64,000 nt of DNA from Rhizobium sp. CSW-27. GTDB taxonomy: Bacteria > Pseudomonadota > Alphaproteobacteria > Rhizobiales > Rhizobiaceae. A program made the position numbers and the translations under genes. The stretch is from NCBI RefSeq assembly GCF_018760785.1, contig NZ_JAHHZO010000001.1, positions 248,001 to 312,000 on the forward strand. The letters run 5' to 3'. Of this stretch, positions 18,425-27,189 are shown one piece after another. The notes below the pieces were generated by a model that was given only the letters and a program-made list of their open reading frames with translations, had not been told where the DNA came from and searched no databases. Numbering within the stretch: the stretch's first letter is position 1; each line of letters begins with the position of its first letter.

Positions 18425-19003
18425 GTGTTTGATCCACGCGAAAAAATTGCCCTTTTCATTGATGGCGCCAATCTCTACGCCGCATCGAAAAGCCTCGGCT
18501 TCGATATCGACTACCGCAAGCTGCTGAAGGCCTTTCAGAAGCGCGGCTACCTGCTGCGCGCCTATTATTATACCGCCCTGATCGAGGATCAGGAATATTC
18601 CTCGATCCGGCCGCTGATCGACTGGCTGGACTACAACGGCTACAAGGTCGTGACCAAGCCGGCGAAGGAATTCACCGACTCCATGGGCCGCCGCAAGGTG
18701 AAGGGCAACATGGACATCGAACTGGCCATCGACGCGATGGAACAGTCCGAAACGGTGGACCATCTGGTGCTGTTTTCCGGCGACGGCGACTTCACCACGC
18801 TGGTGGAAGCCCTGCAGCGCAAGGGTCGCAAGGTTTCCGTCGTCTCCACCATGGCGACCCAGCCGCCGATGATCGCCGACGACCTGCGTCGCCAGTCGGA
18901 CCATTTCATCGATCTCATCTCGCTGAAGGCGGAAATCGGCCGCGACCCGTCCGAACGCGTCCAGCGCGTGGTCGAGCCGACCCCCGATCCGGCCGAGGCC
19001 TGA
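18425..19003 (+). CDS. NYN domain (LabA/DUF88) protein
   Basis: A 192-residue NYN-family protein, a PIN-like fold predicted to cleave RNA. Acidic active-site positions are visible in LFIDGANLY (residue about 10), KGNMDIELAIDA (about 97) and FSGDGDFTTLVEAL (about 118), so the catalytic core looks intact. I prefer the GTG at 18425 because GGAGG lies five bases upstream; an in-frame ATG at 18413 would overlap that Shine-Dalgarno sequence. The gene is divergent from rpoZ across a 280-bp gap that contains an AT-rich stretch and hairpins. Confidence 0.9.
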   Translation: MFDPREKIALFIDGANLYAASKSLGFDIDYRKLLKAFQKRGYLLRAYYYTALIEDQEYSSIRPLIDWLDYNGYKVVTKPAKEFTDSMGRRKVKGNMDIELAIDAMEQSETVDHLVLFSGDGDFTTLVEALQRKGRKVSVVSTMATQPPMIADDLRRQSDHFIDLISLKAEIGRDPSERVQRVVEPTPDPAEA

Positions 19004-19132
19004 GACAGGTGCGCGCGGCATCGCCGGGAGGTTGGGAGGCCTTTCGCGGTGCCGCTCGCACAATTCGGGGCGAATGAAATACACGCCCGTTTTTCGGCGC
19101 CGTGAGCGGCAGACACGCGCTATGGTCTTCCC

Positions 19133-20218
19133 ATGCTGACCACACGCCCTTCCGACGACACGCTCTATCAGGCCCTTCTCGACCGCGATGCGGCCTATGA
19201 CGGGTTCGCCTATGTCTGCGTCACCTCGACGCGCATCTTCTGCCGCTTCACCTGTCCGGCGCGCAAGCCGCGCCGGGAGAATTGCCGTTTCGAATCCACC
19301 ATCGCCGAATGCCTGGAAGCGGGTTACCGCCCCTGCAAGCGCTGCACGCCGATGCTGCGCTATGGCGAGGGCGATGCGACGGTGGCGCCCCTGCTTGCCG
19401 CGCTGGAAGCCGAACCGGAGCGGCGCTGGAGCGAACAGCATCTGATTGCCCTCGGCCACGACCCCTCCACCGTGCGGCGCGCCTTCAAGCGCCGTTTCGG
19501 CATGAGCTTTCTGGAACTTGCCCGCCAGCGCCGGCTGAGCCAGGCAGTGACGACGCTGCGCGCCGGCGCGCCGGTGATTACGGCCCAGCTCGACGCGGGC
19601 TTCGATTCCGGCAGCGGATTTCGCCAGGCCATCACCCAGCGACTCGGCGCAGCCCCGAGGCACCTCAAGGACCAGACCCTGCTTAAGGCGCACTGGATCG
19701 AAACTCCGATCGGCCCGATGCTGGCGGTCGTTTGCGACCATGCGTTGCACCTGCTGGAATTTGCCGATCGCCCGGCGCTGCCGACCGAACTCAAGCGCCT
19801 GCAGGAGCGCGGACGCTGCGGCATCATCATGGGCCGCACCGGCGTGACGGATACGGTCGAGGCCGAGCTTGCCGGCTATTTCACCGGTCAGTCCGCACAG
19901 TTTTCGGTGCGGATCGGCGGCCATGGCACGCCGTTCGAGCGCGCCGTCTGGCAGGCGCTGCGCGCCATTGCGGCCGGGCAAAGCCGCAGCTATTCAAGCC
20001 TTGCCCGCGATCTCGGCAAACCGAGCGCCGTGCGGGCGGTGGCGCGTGCCAATGGCGCCAACCAGATCGCCATCGTCATTCCCTGCCACCGCGTGATCGG
20101 TGCCGATGGCAGCCTGACAGGCTATGGCGGCGGCCTCTGGCGCAAGCAATGGCTGCTGCGCCATGAGCAACGCCTTTCCGAAGCGACAAAGACCGGTGAA
20201 TCGCATCAGTCCGACTGA
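19133..20218 (+). CDS. ada: Bifunctional Ada: methylated-DNA repair protein and transcriptional activator
   Basis: A 361-residue Ada with all three expected parts. The zinc/methylphosphotriester domain has Cys37 and Cys41 (FCRFTC) plus Cys68 and Cys71 (CKRC). An AraC-type helix-turn-helix region lies at about residues 85-175. The C-terminal O6-methylguanine methyltransferase domain has acceptor Cys318 in IPCHRVIG. On methylation Ada activates its own gene and other alkylation-repair genes. No partner alkB or alkA lies next to it. The ATG at 19133 starts close to the conserved region. Confidence 0.95.
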   Translation: MLTTRPSDDTLYQALLDRDAAYDGFAYVCVTSTRIFCRFTCPARKPRRENCRFESTIAECLEAGYRPCKRCTPMLRYGEGDATVAPLLAALEAEPERRWSEQHLIALGHDPSTVRRAFKRRFGMSFLELARQRRLSQAVTTLRAGAPVITAQLDAGFDSGSGFRQAITQRLGAAPRHLKDQTLLKAHWIETPIGPMLAVVCDHALHLLEFADRPALPTELKRLQERGRCGIIMGRTGVTDTVEAELAGYFTGQSAQFSVRIGGHGTPFERAVWQALRAIAAGQSRSYSSLARDLGKPSAVRAVARANGANQIAIVIPCHRVIGADGSLTGYGGGLWRKQWLLRHEQRLSEATKTGESHQSD

Positions 20219-20392
20219 TCGATCACATTCAGAACATTCACTGGACGAATAGGGTCTTCTGCGACAGTTTGCCGCCCGCAGCAACAGGCTGCCGTTTCAC
20301 CCCACCAGCAACCCTCCAACCCCTCGCCGTTTCTCCCCTGCCCTGCCGGCAGCGGAGCGACTTATCTCGTGCCTCTTCGAAAGGACAGGACC

Positions 20393-20692
20393 ATGCGCAC
20401 GATCGACCAGACCACCGAAACCCTTTCCTCCAACCCCGCGTCCCCCACCCGACGCACGGGTCTTGCCGGACTTCGCTGGATCGTGTCGATCGCCTATCGC
20501 CTGTTCGGCAACCGGCGCGGCCACAACCACGCCGCCGATCTGAACGCCCATGGATTGCGCGACATCGGACTGGAGGATTGCGGCCTTCGCCCCGGCGATG
20601 ACGGCCTTGACAGGGCCTCGCGTCAGGAGGCCAGACTGAGAGAAGCCCGCGCGGTCGCCCTGATGTTTGCCATGGGCATGGGCGGCCGCTGA
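20393..20692 (+). CDS. DUF1127-like small protein
   Basis: A 99-residue protein. The segment LNAHGLRDIGLEDCGLRPGDD (about residues 53-73) matches the DUF1127 core (LxxhxLrDIGLxR). GAAAGGACAGG precedes the ATG at 20393, and the frame also extends 8 codons upstream. DUF1127 proteins of rhizobia are small and basic; some act with RNA in phosphate and carbon control. This one has a longer N-terminal region (about 50 residues) than the shortest members. Function here is not known. Confidence 0.8.
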   Translation: MRTIDQTTETLSSNPASPTRRTGLAGLRWIVSIAYRLFGNRRGHNHAADLNAHGLRDIGLEDCGLRPGDDGLDRASRQEARLREARAVALMFAMGMGGR

Positions 20693-20772
20693 CGGCTCCC
20701 ATCAACGGGACAGCCGCGACGCGCTCGGCGTTGCGGCTGCGTGTCGGGCGCTGCTTCAGATGACTGTCCGGA

Positions 20773-21249
20773 TCAGCCGGATTTCAGCAGGCGGCTTTTC
20801 TGGCGATTCCAGTCGCGCTCCTTCTCGGATTCGCGCTTGTCATGCAGCTTCTTGCCCTTGGCAAGCGCCAGCTCCAGCTTTGCCCGCCCCTTCTCGTTGA
20901 AGTAGATCTTCAACGGCACCAGCGTCATGCCCTCGCGGTTGATGCCGGCGCGCAGGCGGTTGATCTCGCGCTTCGACAGCAACAGCTTGCGGCGACGGCG
21001 CGGCTCGTGGTTGAACCGGTTGGCCTGCAGATATTCGGGCAGATGCGAATTGATCAGCCAGATCTCGTTATCTTCGTCGGAGGCATAGGATTCGGCGATG
21101 TTCGCCTTGCCCTCGCGCAGCGACTTGACCTCGGTGCCGGTCAGCACCATGCCCGCTTCATAGGTATCGATGATTTCATAGTTGAAGCGCGCCTTGCGGT
21201 TTTCCGCAACGATCTTGTTCACGACGCGCTGGCTGCCTTTGGGTGCCAT
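20773..21249 (-). CDS. smpB: SsrA-binding protein SmpB
   Basis: A 158-residue SmpB, the tmRNA partner that rescues stalled ribosomes. It carries [20 protein letters not shown] near the N terminus, the INSHLPEY region, and the basic C-terminal tail ([14 protein letters not shown]) that enters the empty mRNA channel. It lies 141 bp downstream of dapA on the same strand, the usual neighbour in rhizobia. The ssrA gene itself is not seen in this window. Confidence 0.96.
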   Translation of the reverse strand: MAPKGSQRVVNKIVAENRKARFNYEIIDTYEAGMVLTGTEVKSLREGKANIAESYASDEDNEIWLINSHLPEYLQANRFNHEPRRRRKLLLSKREINRLRAGINREGMTLVPLKIYFNEKGRAKLELALAKGKKLHDKRESEKERDWNRQKSRLLKSG

Positions 21250-21390
21250 GGAAGGTGGTTAGCTCCGCCCTTTGAGGGTTCTTGTTGACAATCCGCCCGC
21301 AGGCGACGGTTCGACCACCCTAATGTAGTGTGCGCGATGCCCGAAGGGAAGCGGGGAGCAGAACTGTGCTCCCCGTCGAGCGGGTTCCGG

Positions 21391-22275
21391 TCAGTTCAGC
21401 AGACCCGCATGGCGCAGTGCGGCATCAATGGCGGCCTCGGTCGCCGGCTCCAGCGTGGAGAGCAGCGGCGAGCGGGCGGCACGGTTCATGCCGCGCACGC
21501 GGCTCAGGCCATATTTGGCGCCGCAGACGCCAGGCTCCATGAAGATTGCCTTGTGAAGCGGCATCAGGCGATCCTGGTAATCCAGCGCCTTGGCGTAATC
21601 GCCGGCAAGCGTTGCCTGCTGGAACTCCGCGCAGAGGCGCGGTGCCACATTGGCGGTGACCGAGATGCAGCCCACGCCGCCATGCGCATTGAAGCCGAGC
21701 GCGGTCGCATCCTCGCCCGACAGCTGGATGAAGTCCTTGCCGCAGCTCATGCGCTGCTCGGACACGCGTTCCAGCTTGCCGGTCGCATCCTTGACGCCGA
21801 CGATGTTCCTGTGCGCCTTCACCAGTGCGCCCATCGTTTCCGGCGACATGTCGATGACCGAACGCGGCGGAATATTGTAGATGATGATCGGCAGGCTGAC
21901 AGCCTCGGCAATCGCACCGAAATGGGCGATCAGGCCCTTCTGCGTCGGCTTGTTGTAATAGGGCGTCACGACGAGGAGGCCGTCAGCGCCCGCTTTTTCG
22001 GCATGCTGGGCAAGCTCGATCGCTTCGCGGGTGTTGTTGGAGCCGGCACCCGCAATCACCGGCACGCGCCCGGCAGCCACCTCGATACAGATCTCGATGA
22101 CGCGTTTGTGCTCCGCATGCGAAAGAGTGGGCGATTCCCCGGTGGTTCCAACCGGGACCAGGCCCGTCGAACCTTCTGCAATCTGCCATTCCACATGGGC
22201 GGCAAATGCCGCCTCATCGACCGCACCCGCATCCGTAAACGGCGTAACCAGCGCGGGCATGGACCCCTTGAACAT
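21391..22275 (-). CDS. dapA: 4-hydroxy-tetrahydrodipicolinate synthase
   Basis: A 294-residue DapA, the first committed enzyme of the lysine/diaminopimelate pathway, condensing pyruvate with aspartate semialdehyde. It has the TIM-barrel signatures [10 protein letters not shown] (about residue 42), YNIPPR with the catalytic tyrosine (about 133), and GVKDATG with the Schiff-base lysine (about 161). The start [13 protein letters not shown] is typical of rhizobial DapA. It is upstream of smpB and divergent from the lytic transglycosylase gene. Confidence 0.96.
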   Translation of the reverse strand: MFKGSMPALVTPFTDAGAVDEAAFAAHVEWQIAEGSTGLVPVGTTGESPTLSHAEHKRVIEICIEVAAGRVPVIAGAGSNNTREAIELAQHAEKAGADGLLVVTPYYNKPTQKGLIAHFGAIAEAVSLPIIIYNIPPRSVIDMSPETMGALVKAHRNIVGVKDATGKLERVSEQRMSCGKDFIQLSGEDATALGFNAHGGVGCISVTANVAPRLCAEFQQATLAGDYAKALDYQDRLMPLHKAIFMEPGVCGAKYGLSRVRGMNRAARSPLLSTLEPATEAAIDAALRHAGLLN

Positions 22276-22492
22276 GCAAACACTCCCGAACGGCCCGCTT
22301 CATGCTTCGGCCGCATTCTCTGATACTGTGACGCGCACCATAGAGCGGCCAACTGGCTGAAACAAGCAGGCTCTTTCCGGTTTCGCACCGGATCGTGATC
22401 AAAGAAATCGCACTGACACGGGAGCATGGTAAGCTTCCATTAATCATCACACGAGCTAATGACGGAGCAGTCTTAAAGTTGCGGGTTGAGGG

Positions 22493-24565
22493 ATGAAGAA
22501 ATCGTTCGTGATGGCCAGTCTCGGGCTTTCGCTGGGCGCCGGCGTGCTGTGTGCGGCACCGCTTCCGGACGATGCCGCCCCCGTGCCGCGACCACGCCCT
22601 GCAGAACTGGAGCAGGTTTCCATGCCGGTGCCGGAAATCACCGGCGCCATTCCGCGCGTGGCGGGCTCCGATCTGCCGGCTGCGCCCATCGCGCCCCTGA
22701 AGGCCGGACTGGACCTTCTCTCCGACAACGATGCCGCCGGTGCGCTGGCCGTGCGCGACCGCCTGCCGCAGGGCTCGCTTGACCGCCATCTGCTGACCTG
22801 GGCGATCGTGACCTCCGGCCTGCGCGACGTGCCCTCGGCCGAAATCGCCGCCGCCCAGCACGAGTTGCAGGGCTGGCCGGGCCTTTCGCGGCTGCGGGGC
22901 AATTCCGAGCGCGCCCTTTTTCAGGAAAACCCGCCGGCGGCAGAGGTTCTGGCCGCCTTCGGCCGCACAGCGCCGGAAACGCCGCAGGGTGCCATCATCC
23001 TGGCGCGCGCACTTGTCGCGGCCGGGCGGGCACCGCAGGCGGCTGCGACGCTTCGCCCGTTCTGGACCGGCCAGTCGCTCGACAGGGATCTTGAGGATCG
23101 CATCCTGCAGGAGTTCGGCAGCGTGCTGACGGCGGCGGACCATCGCGCCCGCATGGATTTCCTGATGTATCGCAACCGGGTATCGCAGGCGAAGCGCTTC
23201 GGCGATCTCAGCCGCGCCGCACCCCTCTATGCCGCCTGGAGCGCCGTAGCCGGCCGCGCCCAGACGGCCGGCAGCCTGCTGGACAAGGCGGCCGCCGGCT
23301 GGGCACGCGACCCGGCCTATCTGTTCGCCCGCATCGAATTCCTGCGTCAGCAGGAGCGCTACAGCGAGGCCGCCGCACTGCTGGCGCGCGCGCCGCAGGA
23401 CCACGCGGAGCAGGTCAACGCGACGGAATGGTGGAACGAGCGCCGCATCGTGGCGCGCGGACTGGCAGATCAGGGCAATTTCCGCGAGGCCTACCGGCTG
23501 GTGGCAAGCCACAACGCCAAGGCAACGGCCGACATCGTCGACGCCGAATTCCATGCCGGATGGTATGCGCTGCGGGCCCTCAACGATCCCGCCACGGCGG
23601 AAAAGCATTTCCGGCGCATTCTCGAAGCCTCCTCGCGCCCCCTCTCCGCCGCCCGCGGCTGGTACTGGCTGGGCCGCGCGGCAGAACAGGGCGCCGCCGG
23701 CAAGGCGCAGGACTTCTACGCCAGGGCCGCCGCCTTTCCGGCGACCTTCTACGGCCAGCTGGCGGCGGCCCGCCTGAAGCGCAAGACACTCGACGTTTCC
23801 TATCCCGCCCCGACCCCGGACGACCGCCGGGACTTTCAGAGCCGCGAGGCCGTGCGCGCCATCGACCGGCTGGATGCCGCCGGCCATCCCGAGCGCGCCG
23901 ATGCGCTTTACCGGGCACTGGCCGACCAGCTGACAAGCCCGGGCGAGCTTGCCATTCTGGCCGCTCGGGCCGAGCGCAACGGCAACCACGCGCTGTCCCT
24001 GCAGATCGGCAAGACCGCCTTCAATCGCGGCATCGACGTGGCGGCGCTGGCCTTTCCGGTGGGCGTCATCCCCTCCAATGCCAATATAGGCGGCTCCGGC
24101 AAGGCGCTGGCCTATGCGATTGCACGGCAGGAAAGCGCCTTCAATCCGGCCGCCGTTTCGGCGGCCGATGCCCGCGGCCTGCTGCAGATCCTGCCGGGCA
24201 CCGCCAAGGGCGTGGCAAGCCGTCACGGCATGCCGTTCATGCCGGCGCGCCTGACCACCGATCCCGGCTACAACGCCACGCTTGGCGCCCATTACCTCGG
24301 CGAACAGATCGACAGCTTCGGCGGCTCCTACATCCTCACCTTCATTGCCTACAATGCAGGACCGAAGCGGGTGCCGGAATGGATCGCCCGCTACGGCGAT
24401 CCGCGCGGCAAGCCGCTTGATGAGGTGATCGACTGGATCGAGCGCATCCCCTTCCCCGAAACACGCAACTATGTGCAGCGTGTGATGGAAAACTACCAGG
24501 TCTACAAGATCCGCCTCGGCCAGCAGGCCGATATCGAGGACGATCTGCGGTTCGGCCGCCGCTGA
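22493..24565 (+). CDS. Soluble lytic murein transglycosylase (Slt family)
   Basis: A 690-residue periplasmic enzyme that cleaves peptidoglycan between MurNAc and GlcNAc with formation of the 1,6-anhydro product. A signal peptide occupies about residues 1-22, followed by a proline-rich stretch and a long alpha-superhelical region (about 60-510). The C-terminal goose-lysozyme-like domain has the catalytic Glu547 in IARQESAFN, then ARGLLQILPGTA and FIAYNAGPKRV. The length is close to E. coli Slt70. It is divergent from dapA. Confidence 0.94.
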   Translation: MKKSFVMASLGLSLGAGVLCAAPLPDDAAPVPRPRPAELEQVSMPVPEITGAIPRVAGSDLPAAPIAPLKAGLDLLSDNDAAGALAVRDRLPQGSLDRHLLTWAIVTSGLRDVPSAEIAAAQHELQGWPGLSRLRGNSERALFQENPPAAEVLAAFGRTAPETPQGAIILARALVAAGRAPQAAATLRPFWTGQSLDRDLEDRILQEFGSVLTAADHRARMDFLMYRNRVSQAKRFGDLSRAAPLYAAWSAVAGRAQTAGSLLDKAAAGWARDPAYLFARIEFLRQQERYSEAAALLARAPQDHAEQVNATEWWNERRIVARGLADQGNFREAYRLVASHNAKATADIVDAEFHAGWYALRALNDPATAEKHFRRILEASSRPLSAARGWYWLGRAAEQGAAGKAQDFYARAAAFPATFYGQLAAARLKRKTLDVSYPAPTPDDRRDFQSREAVRAIDRLDAAGHPERADALYRALADQLTSPGELAILAARAERNGNHALSLQIGKTAFNRGIDVAALAFPVGVIPSNANIGGSGKALAYAIARQESAFNPAAVSAADARGLLQILPGTAKGVASRHGMPFMPARLTTDPGYNATLGAHYLGEQIDSFGGSYILTFIAYNAGPKRVPEWIARYGDPRGKPLDEVIDWIERIPFPETRNYVQRVMENYQVYKIRLGQQADIEDDLRFGRR

Positions 24566-24641
24566 ACTGCAGCCTCGCATTTCCCGCTGACGTCTCGCCC
24601 AGCCTTCCGATAGGCTGGCGATGAGACAAGGGAGAACCTTC

Positions 24642-25535
24642 ATGGCAAATCATAGCCAGCATTACATGACTGCCGCCGACGGAACACGGCTCGGCTACCG
24701 CCTTTACCCGCCGGATGGCGACGGAACGGCAATCGACGGGGCACTGCCGGTCATCTGCCTGCCCGGCCTGACGCGCAATGCCCGCGACTTCCATCCCCTG
24801 GCCCTGCGGCTGCTGCACGAATCACCATCGCCCCGGCGAATCGTCTCGATCGATTATCGCGGCCGCGGCGCCTCAGCCTGGGCGGCGGACAAGGGCAGTT
24901 ACAATGTCCTCGCGGAGGCGCAGGACCTGCTCGCCGTGCTGTCGCATCTGCAGATCGGCCGCGCGCTGTTCATCGGCACCTCACGGGGCGGCCTGATCCT
25001 GCATGCTCTGGCCGCCATGGCTCCGGAGCGCCTGGCCGGCATCGTCTTCAACGATATCGGTCCGGAACTGGGCCTCGACGGACTGCGACAGATCCAGGAC
25101 TATCTGCGTGAACCGGTTGCCCTTGCGAGCTGGGAGGCTGCCTGCGCCGAACTGAAGCGGGTGCATGGCGCAGCGTTTCCGGCCCTGACCGAGGAGGACT
25201 GGACCGAGATGGCAAGGGCTATCTACACCACAAGAGAAGGTGCGATCGTCGCCGATTGTGACCCCGCGATCTGTGCAGCCTTCGCCGCGGCCGATCTTGA
25301 CGCGCCGCTTCCCGCGCTATGGGCGCAGTTCGATCAGTTTCCCGATATTCCGATGCTGGTCGTTCGCGGCGAACATTCGCGGCTTCTGACAGACGAGACC
25401 ATCGAGGAGATGAAGCGCCGCCGGCCACGGCTGCAGCGGCTGCTGGCGAAGGGACAGGGCCATGCCCCCCTCCTCCACTCCGACGAGATTGCCGGCCCGC
25501 TCACTGCCTTTCTGACAGGCCGGGACCTGGCCTGA
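24642..25535 (+). CDS. Alpha/beta hydrolase
   Basis: A 297-residue hydrolase. The oxyanion region CLPGLTRNARDF lies at about residue 40, the nucleophile elbow is GTSRGG (Ser about 113), an acidic residue follows VVRGEHS, and the catalytic His is in GQGHAPLL near the C terminus. I chose the ATG at 24642 (MANHSQHYMT) because AAGGGAGAA lies upstream; the frame is open 21 bases further. The substrate is unknown. Nothing indicates secretion. It shares a bidirectional hairpin with the convergent porin gene. Confidence 0.85.
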   Translation: MANHSQHYMTAADGTRLGYRLYPPDGDGTAIDGALPVICLPGLTRNARDFHPLALRLLHESPSPRRIVSIDYRGRGASAWAADKGSYNVLAEAQDLLAVLSHLQIGRALFIGTSRGGLILHALAAMAPERLAGIVFNDIGPELGLDGLRQIQDYLREPVALASWEAACAELKRVHGAAFPALTEEDWTEMARAIYTTREGAIVADCDPAICAAFAAADLDAPLPALWAQFDQFPDIPMLVVRGEHSRLLTDETIEEMKRRRPRLQRLLAKGQGHAPLLHSDEIAGPLTAFLTGRDLA

Positions 25536-25574
25536 CGCGCGGCCTCCGGCGTTTCTCAGGTCCTTCAACGCAAA

Positions 25575-25597
25575 AAGGCCCGGCAATGCCGGGCCTT
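25575..25597 (-). terminator. Terminator of the first porin gene
   Basis: AAGGCCCGGC-AAT-GCCGGGCCTT is a perfect 10-bp stem. On the minus strand it is followed by T residues (AAAAA on the plus strand at 25572-25576), the classic intrinsic terminator form. It may also stop transcription of the hydrolase gene from the other side. Confidence 0.88.
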
Positions 25598-25617
25598 CGA
25601 AAGAGAGTTCGATCGAA

Positions 25618-26619
25618 TTAGAACGAACGCTGCAGGCGGAAGAAGCCGTTCCAGAAGCCGTCACCGTTGTTGGTGTCGTCACGGTCGGTGTACTGAGCCG
25701 AAACCTTGGCGGCCAGACCCTTGGTGATTGCGTAGTCGAGCGTCACGCCAGCCTTCCAGCCGTCAGCACCGCTGACCCAACCCAGCTTGTCCCAGTACTG
25801 GAAGCCCGGGGTAACGGCGAACTTGTCGTTGACCTTCAGTTCGTAGGAGGTCGCAACAGTCCACTCGCCAGCGCTGTAATAGGCGTTCGCGCCGGAGGAG
25901 TAGATACCTGCAACGTTGAGCGAGCCCGGGCCAACCGGAGCGGTTGCGATCAGACGAACGGCGCCTTCGCCGGCATCTGCATCGTAGGAGCCGAGCAGGG
26001 CAGCGTTGACGGGGCCGAGAGCAGCCGAAACCTGACCTTCAACACCCCAGGTGTCGTTGTTGGTGAAGGTGGTGTTGTTCAGCTCGTCGATGAACAGGCC
26101 GGCCTTGACGGCGCCGAAGGTGTGCTCGTAACCGATCTGGTTGATGCGGTTGGAACCGAGATCGTCGGTTTCGCCGGCGATGTCCGTATCCCAGTAGTTG
26201 TAGCCGTAACCAGCGCGGAAGCCGCCGAGGGTCAGGAAGGCTTCGTCGATTTCGAGGTTACCGGAAGACGACGAATCACCCCAGGCGCGAACCGTGATGG
26301 TGCTGCCGAGTGCACCGTATTCGGTGTCGGACTTGGTGTCGAACGTGACGAGGCCACGGGTCTTGGCATTCCAGTTGCCGCCGGTGGAGGAAACGTCGCC
26401 GTTGATTTCGCTGACGTCAACCTGGAAACGGACGTAGCCGGAGATCTTCAGGCAGGTTTCAGAACCCGGGATATAGAAATATCCGGCGCCGAACGCATCG
26501 CAAACGCGGACATATTCCATCGGCTCCGGTTCAGCAGCAACGATGGCGTCGGCTGCATGGGCTGCGGCGCTGAAGGAAAGCGCGGCAACAGAGCTCATTA
26601 CGACAGCTCTCATGTTCAT
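25618..26619 (-). CDS. Porin, Omp2b/RopA-like (copy 1)
   Basis: A 333-residue outer-membrane trimeric porin. I chose the ATG at 26619, which begins a signal peptide (MNMRAVVMSSVAALS, cleavage after AAHA) with GAGG upstream; the frame extends 21 codons further 5'. The mature protein opens with VAAEPEPMEYVRVCDAFG, has the rhizobial porin cysteine pair (CDAF and ETCLKISGYV) and ends with RLQRSF, the C-terminal phenylalanine needed for BAM-mediated insertion. Alternating beta strands fill the rest. A paralogue lies just upstream on the same strand, separated by 570 bp with its own terminator. Confidence 0.94.
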   Translation of the reverse strand: MNMRAVVMSSVAALSFSAAAHAADAIVAAEPEPMEYVRVCDAFGAGYFYIPGSETCLKISGYVRFQVDVSEINGDVSSTGGNWNAKTRGLVTFDTKSDTEYGALGSTITVRAWGDSSSSGNLEIDEAFLTLGGFRAGYGYNYWDTDIAGETDDLGSNRINQIGYEHTFGAVKAGLFIDELNNTTFTNNDTWGVEGQVSAALGPVNAALLGSYDADAGEGAVRLIATAPVGPGSLNVAGIYSSGANAYYSAGEWTVATSYELKVNDKFAVTPGFQYWDKLGWVSGADGWKAGVTLDYAITKGLAAKVSAQYTDRDDTNNGDGFWNGFFRLQRSF

Positions 26620-26974
26620 GTTTTTTTCCTCGGGACTGATCTTGGGACACCTCAGGCAATCAGCACCGCCTGAGTTGTCCAAACTAAACCACCGTTTCGT
26701 CCCAGGAGAAAATTAAAAACGCCCGGTTTTTTGTTTGGCGGGAACCTCTATCGTCGCAGTGTTGCGCTTTCGTGACAGAGGCGGCGGCCGGCGCCACATT
26801 TGGGCAGGCCGATGCCGTTTTTTTAGGCTAAGCATTTCAAAACCAAGCGCTTTTCAGAAACAATGCAGCAATATTGGGGCACACCTCCCCAACGGGCCTT
26901 GGCCGACGGGCACCCATAGCCGGCTACTCGGAGTGAGGCCTTCGGATAATCTGCAGGCCACCTCAAGCCATGAT

Positions 26975-27011
26975 TCGCCCACCCTTGCGCGCACAAGCCA
27001 TCAGTGGGCGA
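26975..27011. repeat. Nested inverted repeat in the porin intergenic region
   Basis: TCGCCCAC (26975-26982) pairs perfectly with GTGGGCGA (27004-27011), and an inner CTTG pairs with CAAG. The predicted stem-loop lies about 135 bp before the terminator of porin copy 2 and could be part of a regulatory RNA. Confidence 0.45.
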
Positions 27012-27144
27012 GCCTCCCGCTAGCCGCTGCCAGCGCCCGGCTGTCGGCCAACAATGTTCGGTCAAGCAATTCGATCTGGCAGACTTACCAAGTCCGGCGC
27101 CTCCCACGGGCATCGCTGTCCGGCACAGAACGGCGCATACGAAA

Positions 27145-27167
27145 AAAGCCCGGCAAAGCCGGGCTTT
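27145..27167 (-). terminator. Terminator of the second porin gene
   Basis: AAAGCCCGGC-AAA-GCCGGGCTTT is a perfect 10-bp stem with a T-run on the minus strand, 22 bp after the stop codon of porin copy 2. It is nearly the same hairpin as that behind porin copy 1. Confidence 0.9.
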
Positions 27168-27189
27168 CTCCCATTCGATCGAGATCGAA

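Larger units (their letters stand above)
26620..27189. other. Intergenic region between the two porin genes
   Basis: This 570-bp stretch holds no convincing gene. It contains the leader of porin copy 1 (26620-26750, with an AT-rich segment), a nested inverted repeat at 26975-27011, and the terminator of porin copy 2 at 27145-27167. The open frames that cross it lack ribosome-binding sites and coding character. It is unusually long for this gene-dense window, so a small RNA is possible. Confidence 0.6.

Noticed and set aside
22214..24643. An 809-codon open frame on the minus strand across the lytic transglycosylase.
   Set aside because: Antisense to a gene with catalytic motifs; composition rich in Arg and Gly as expected for a shadow frame.
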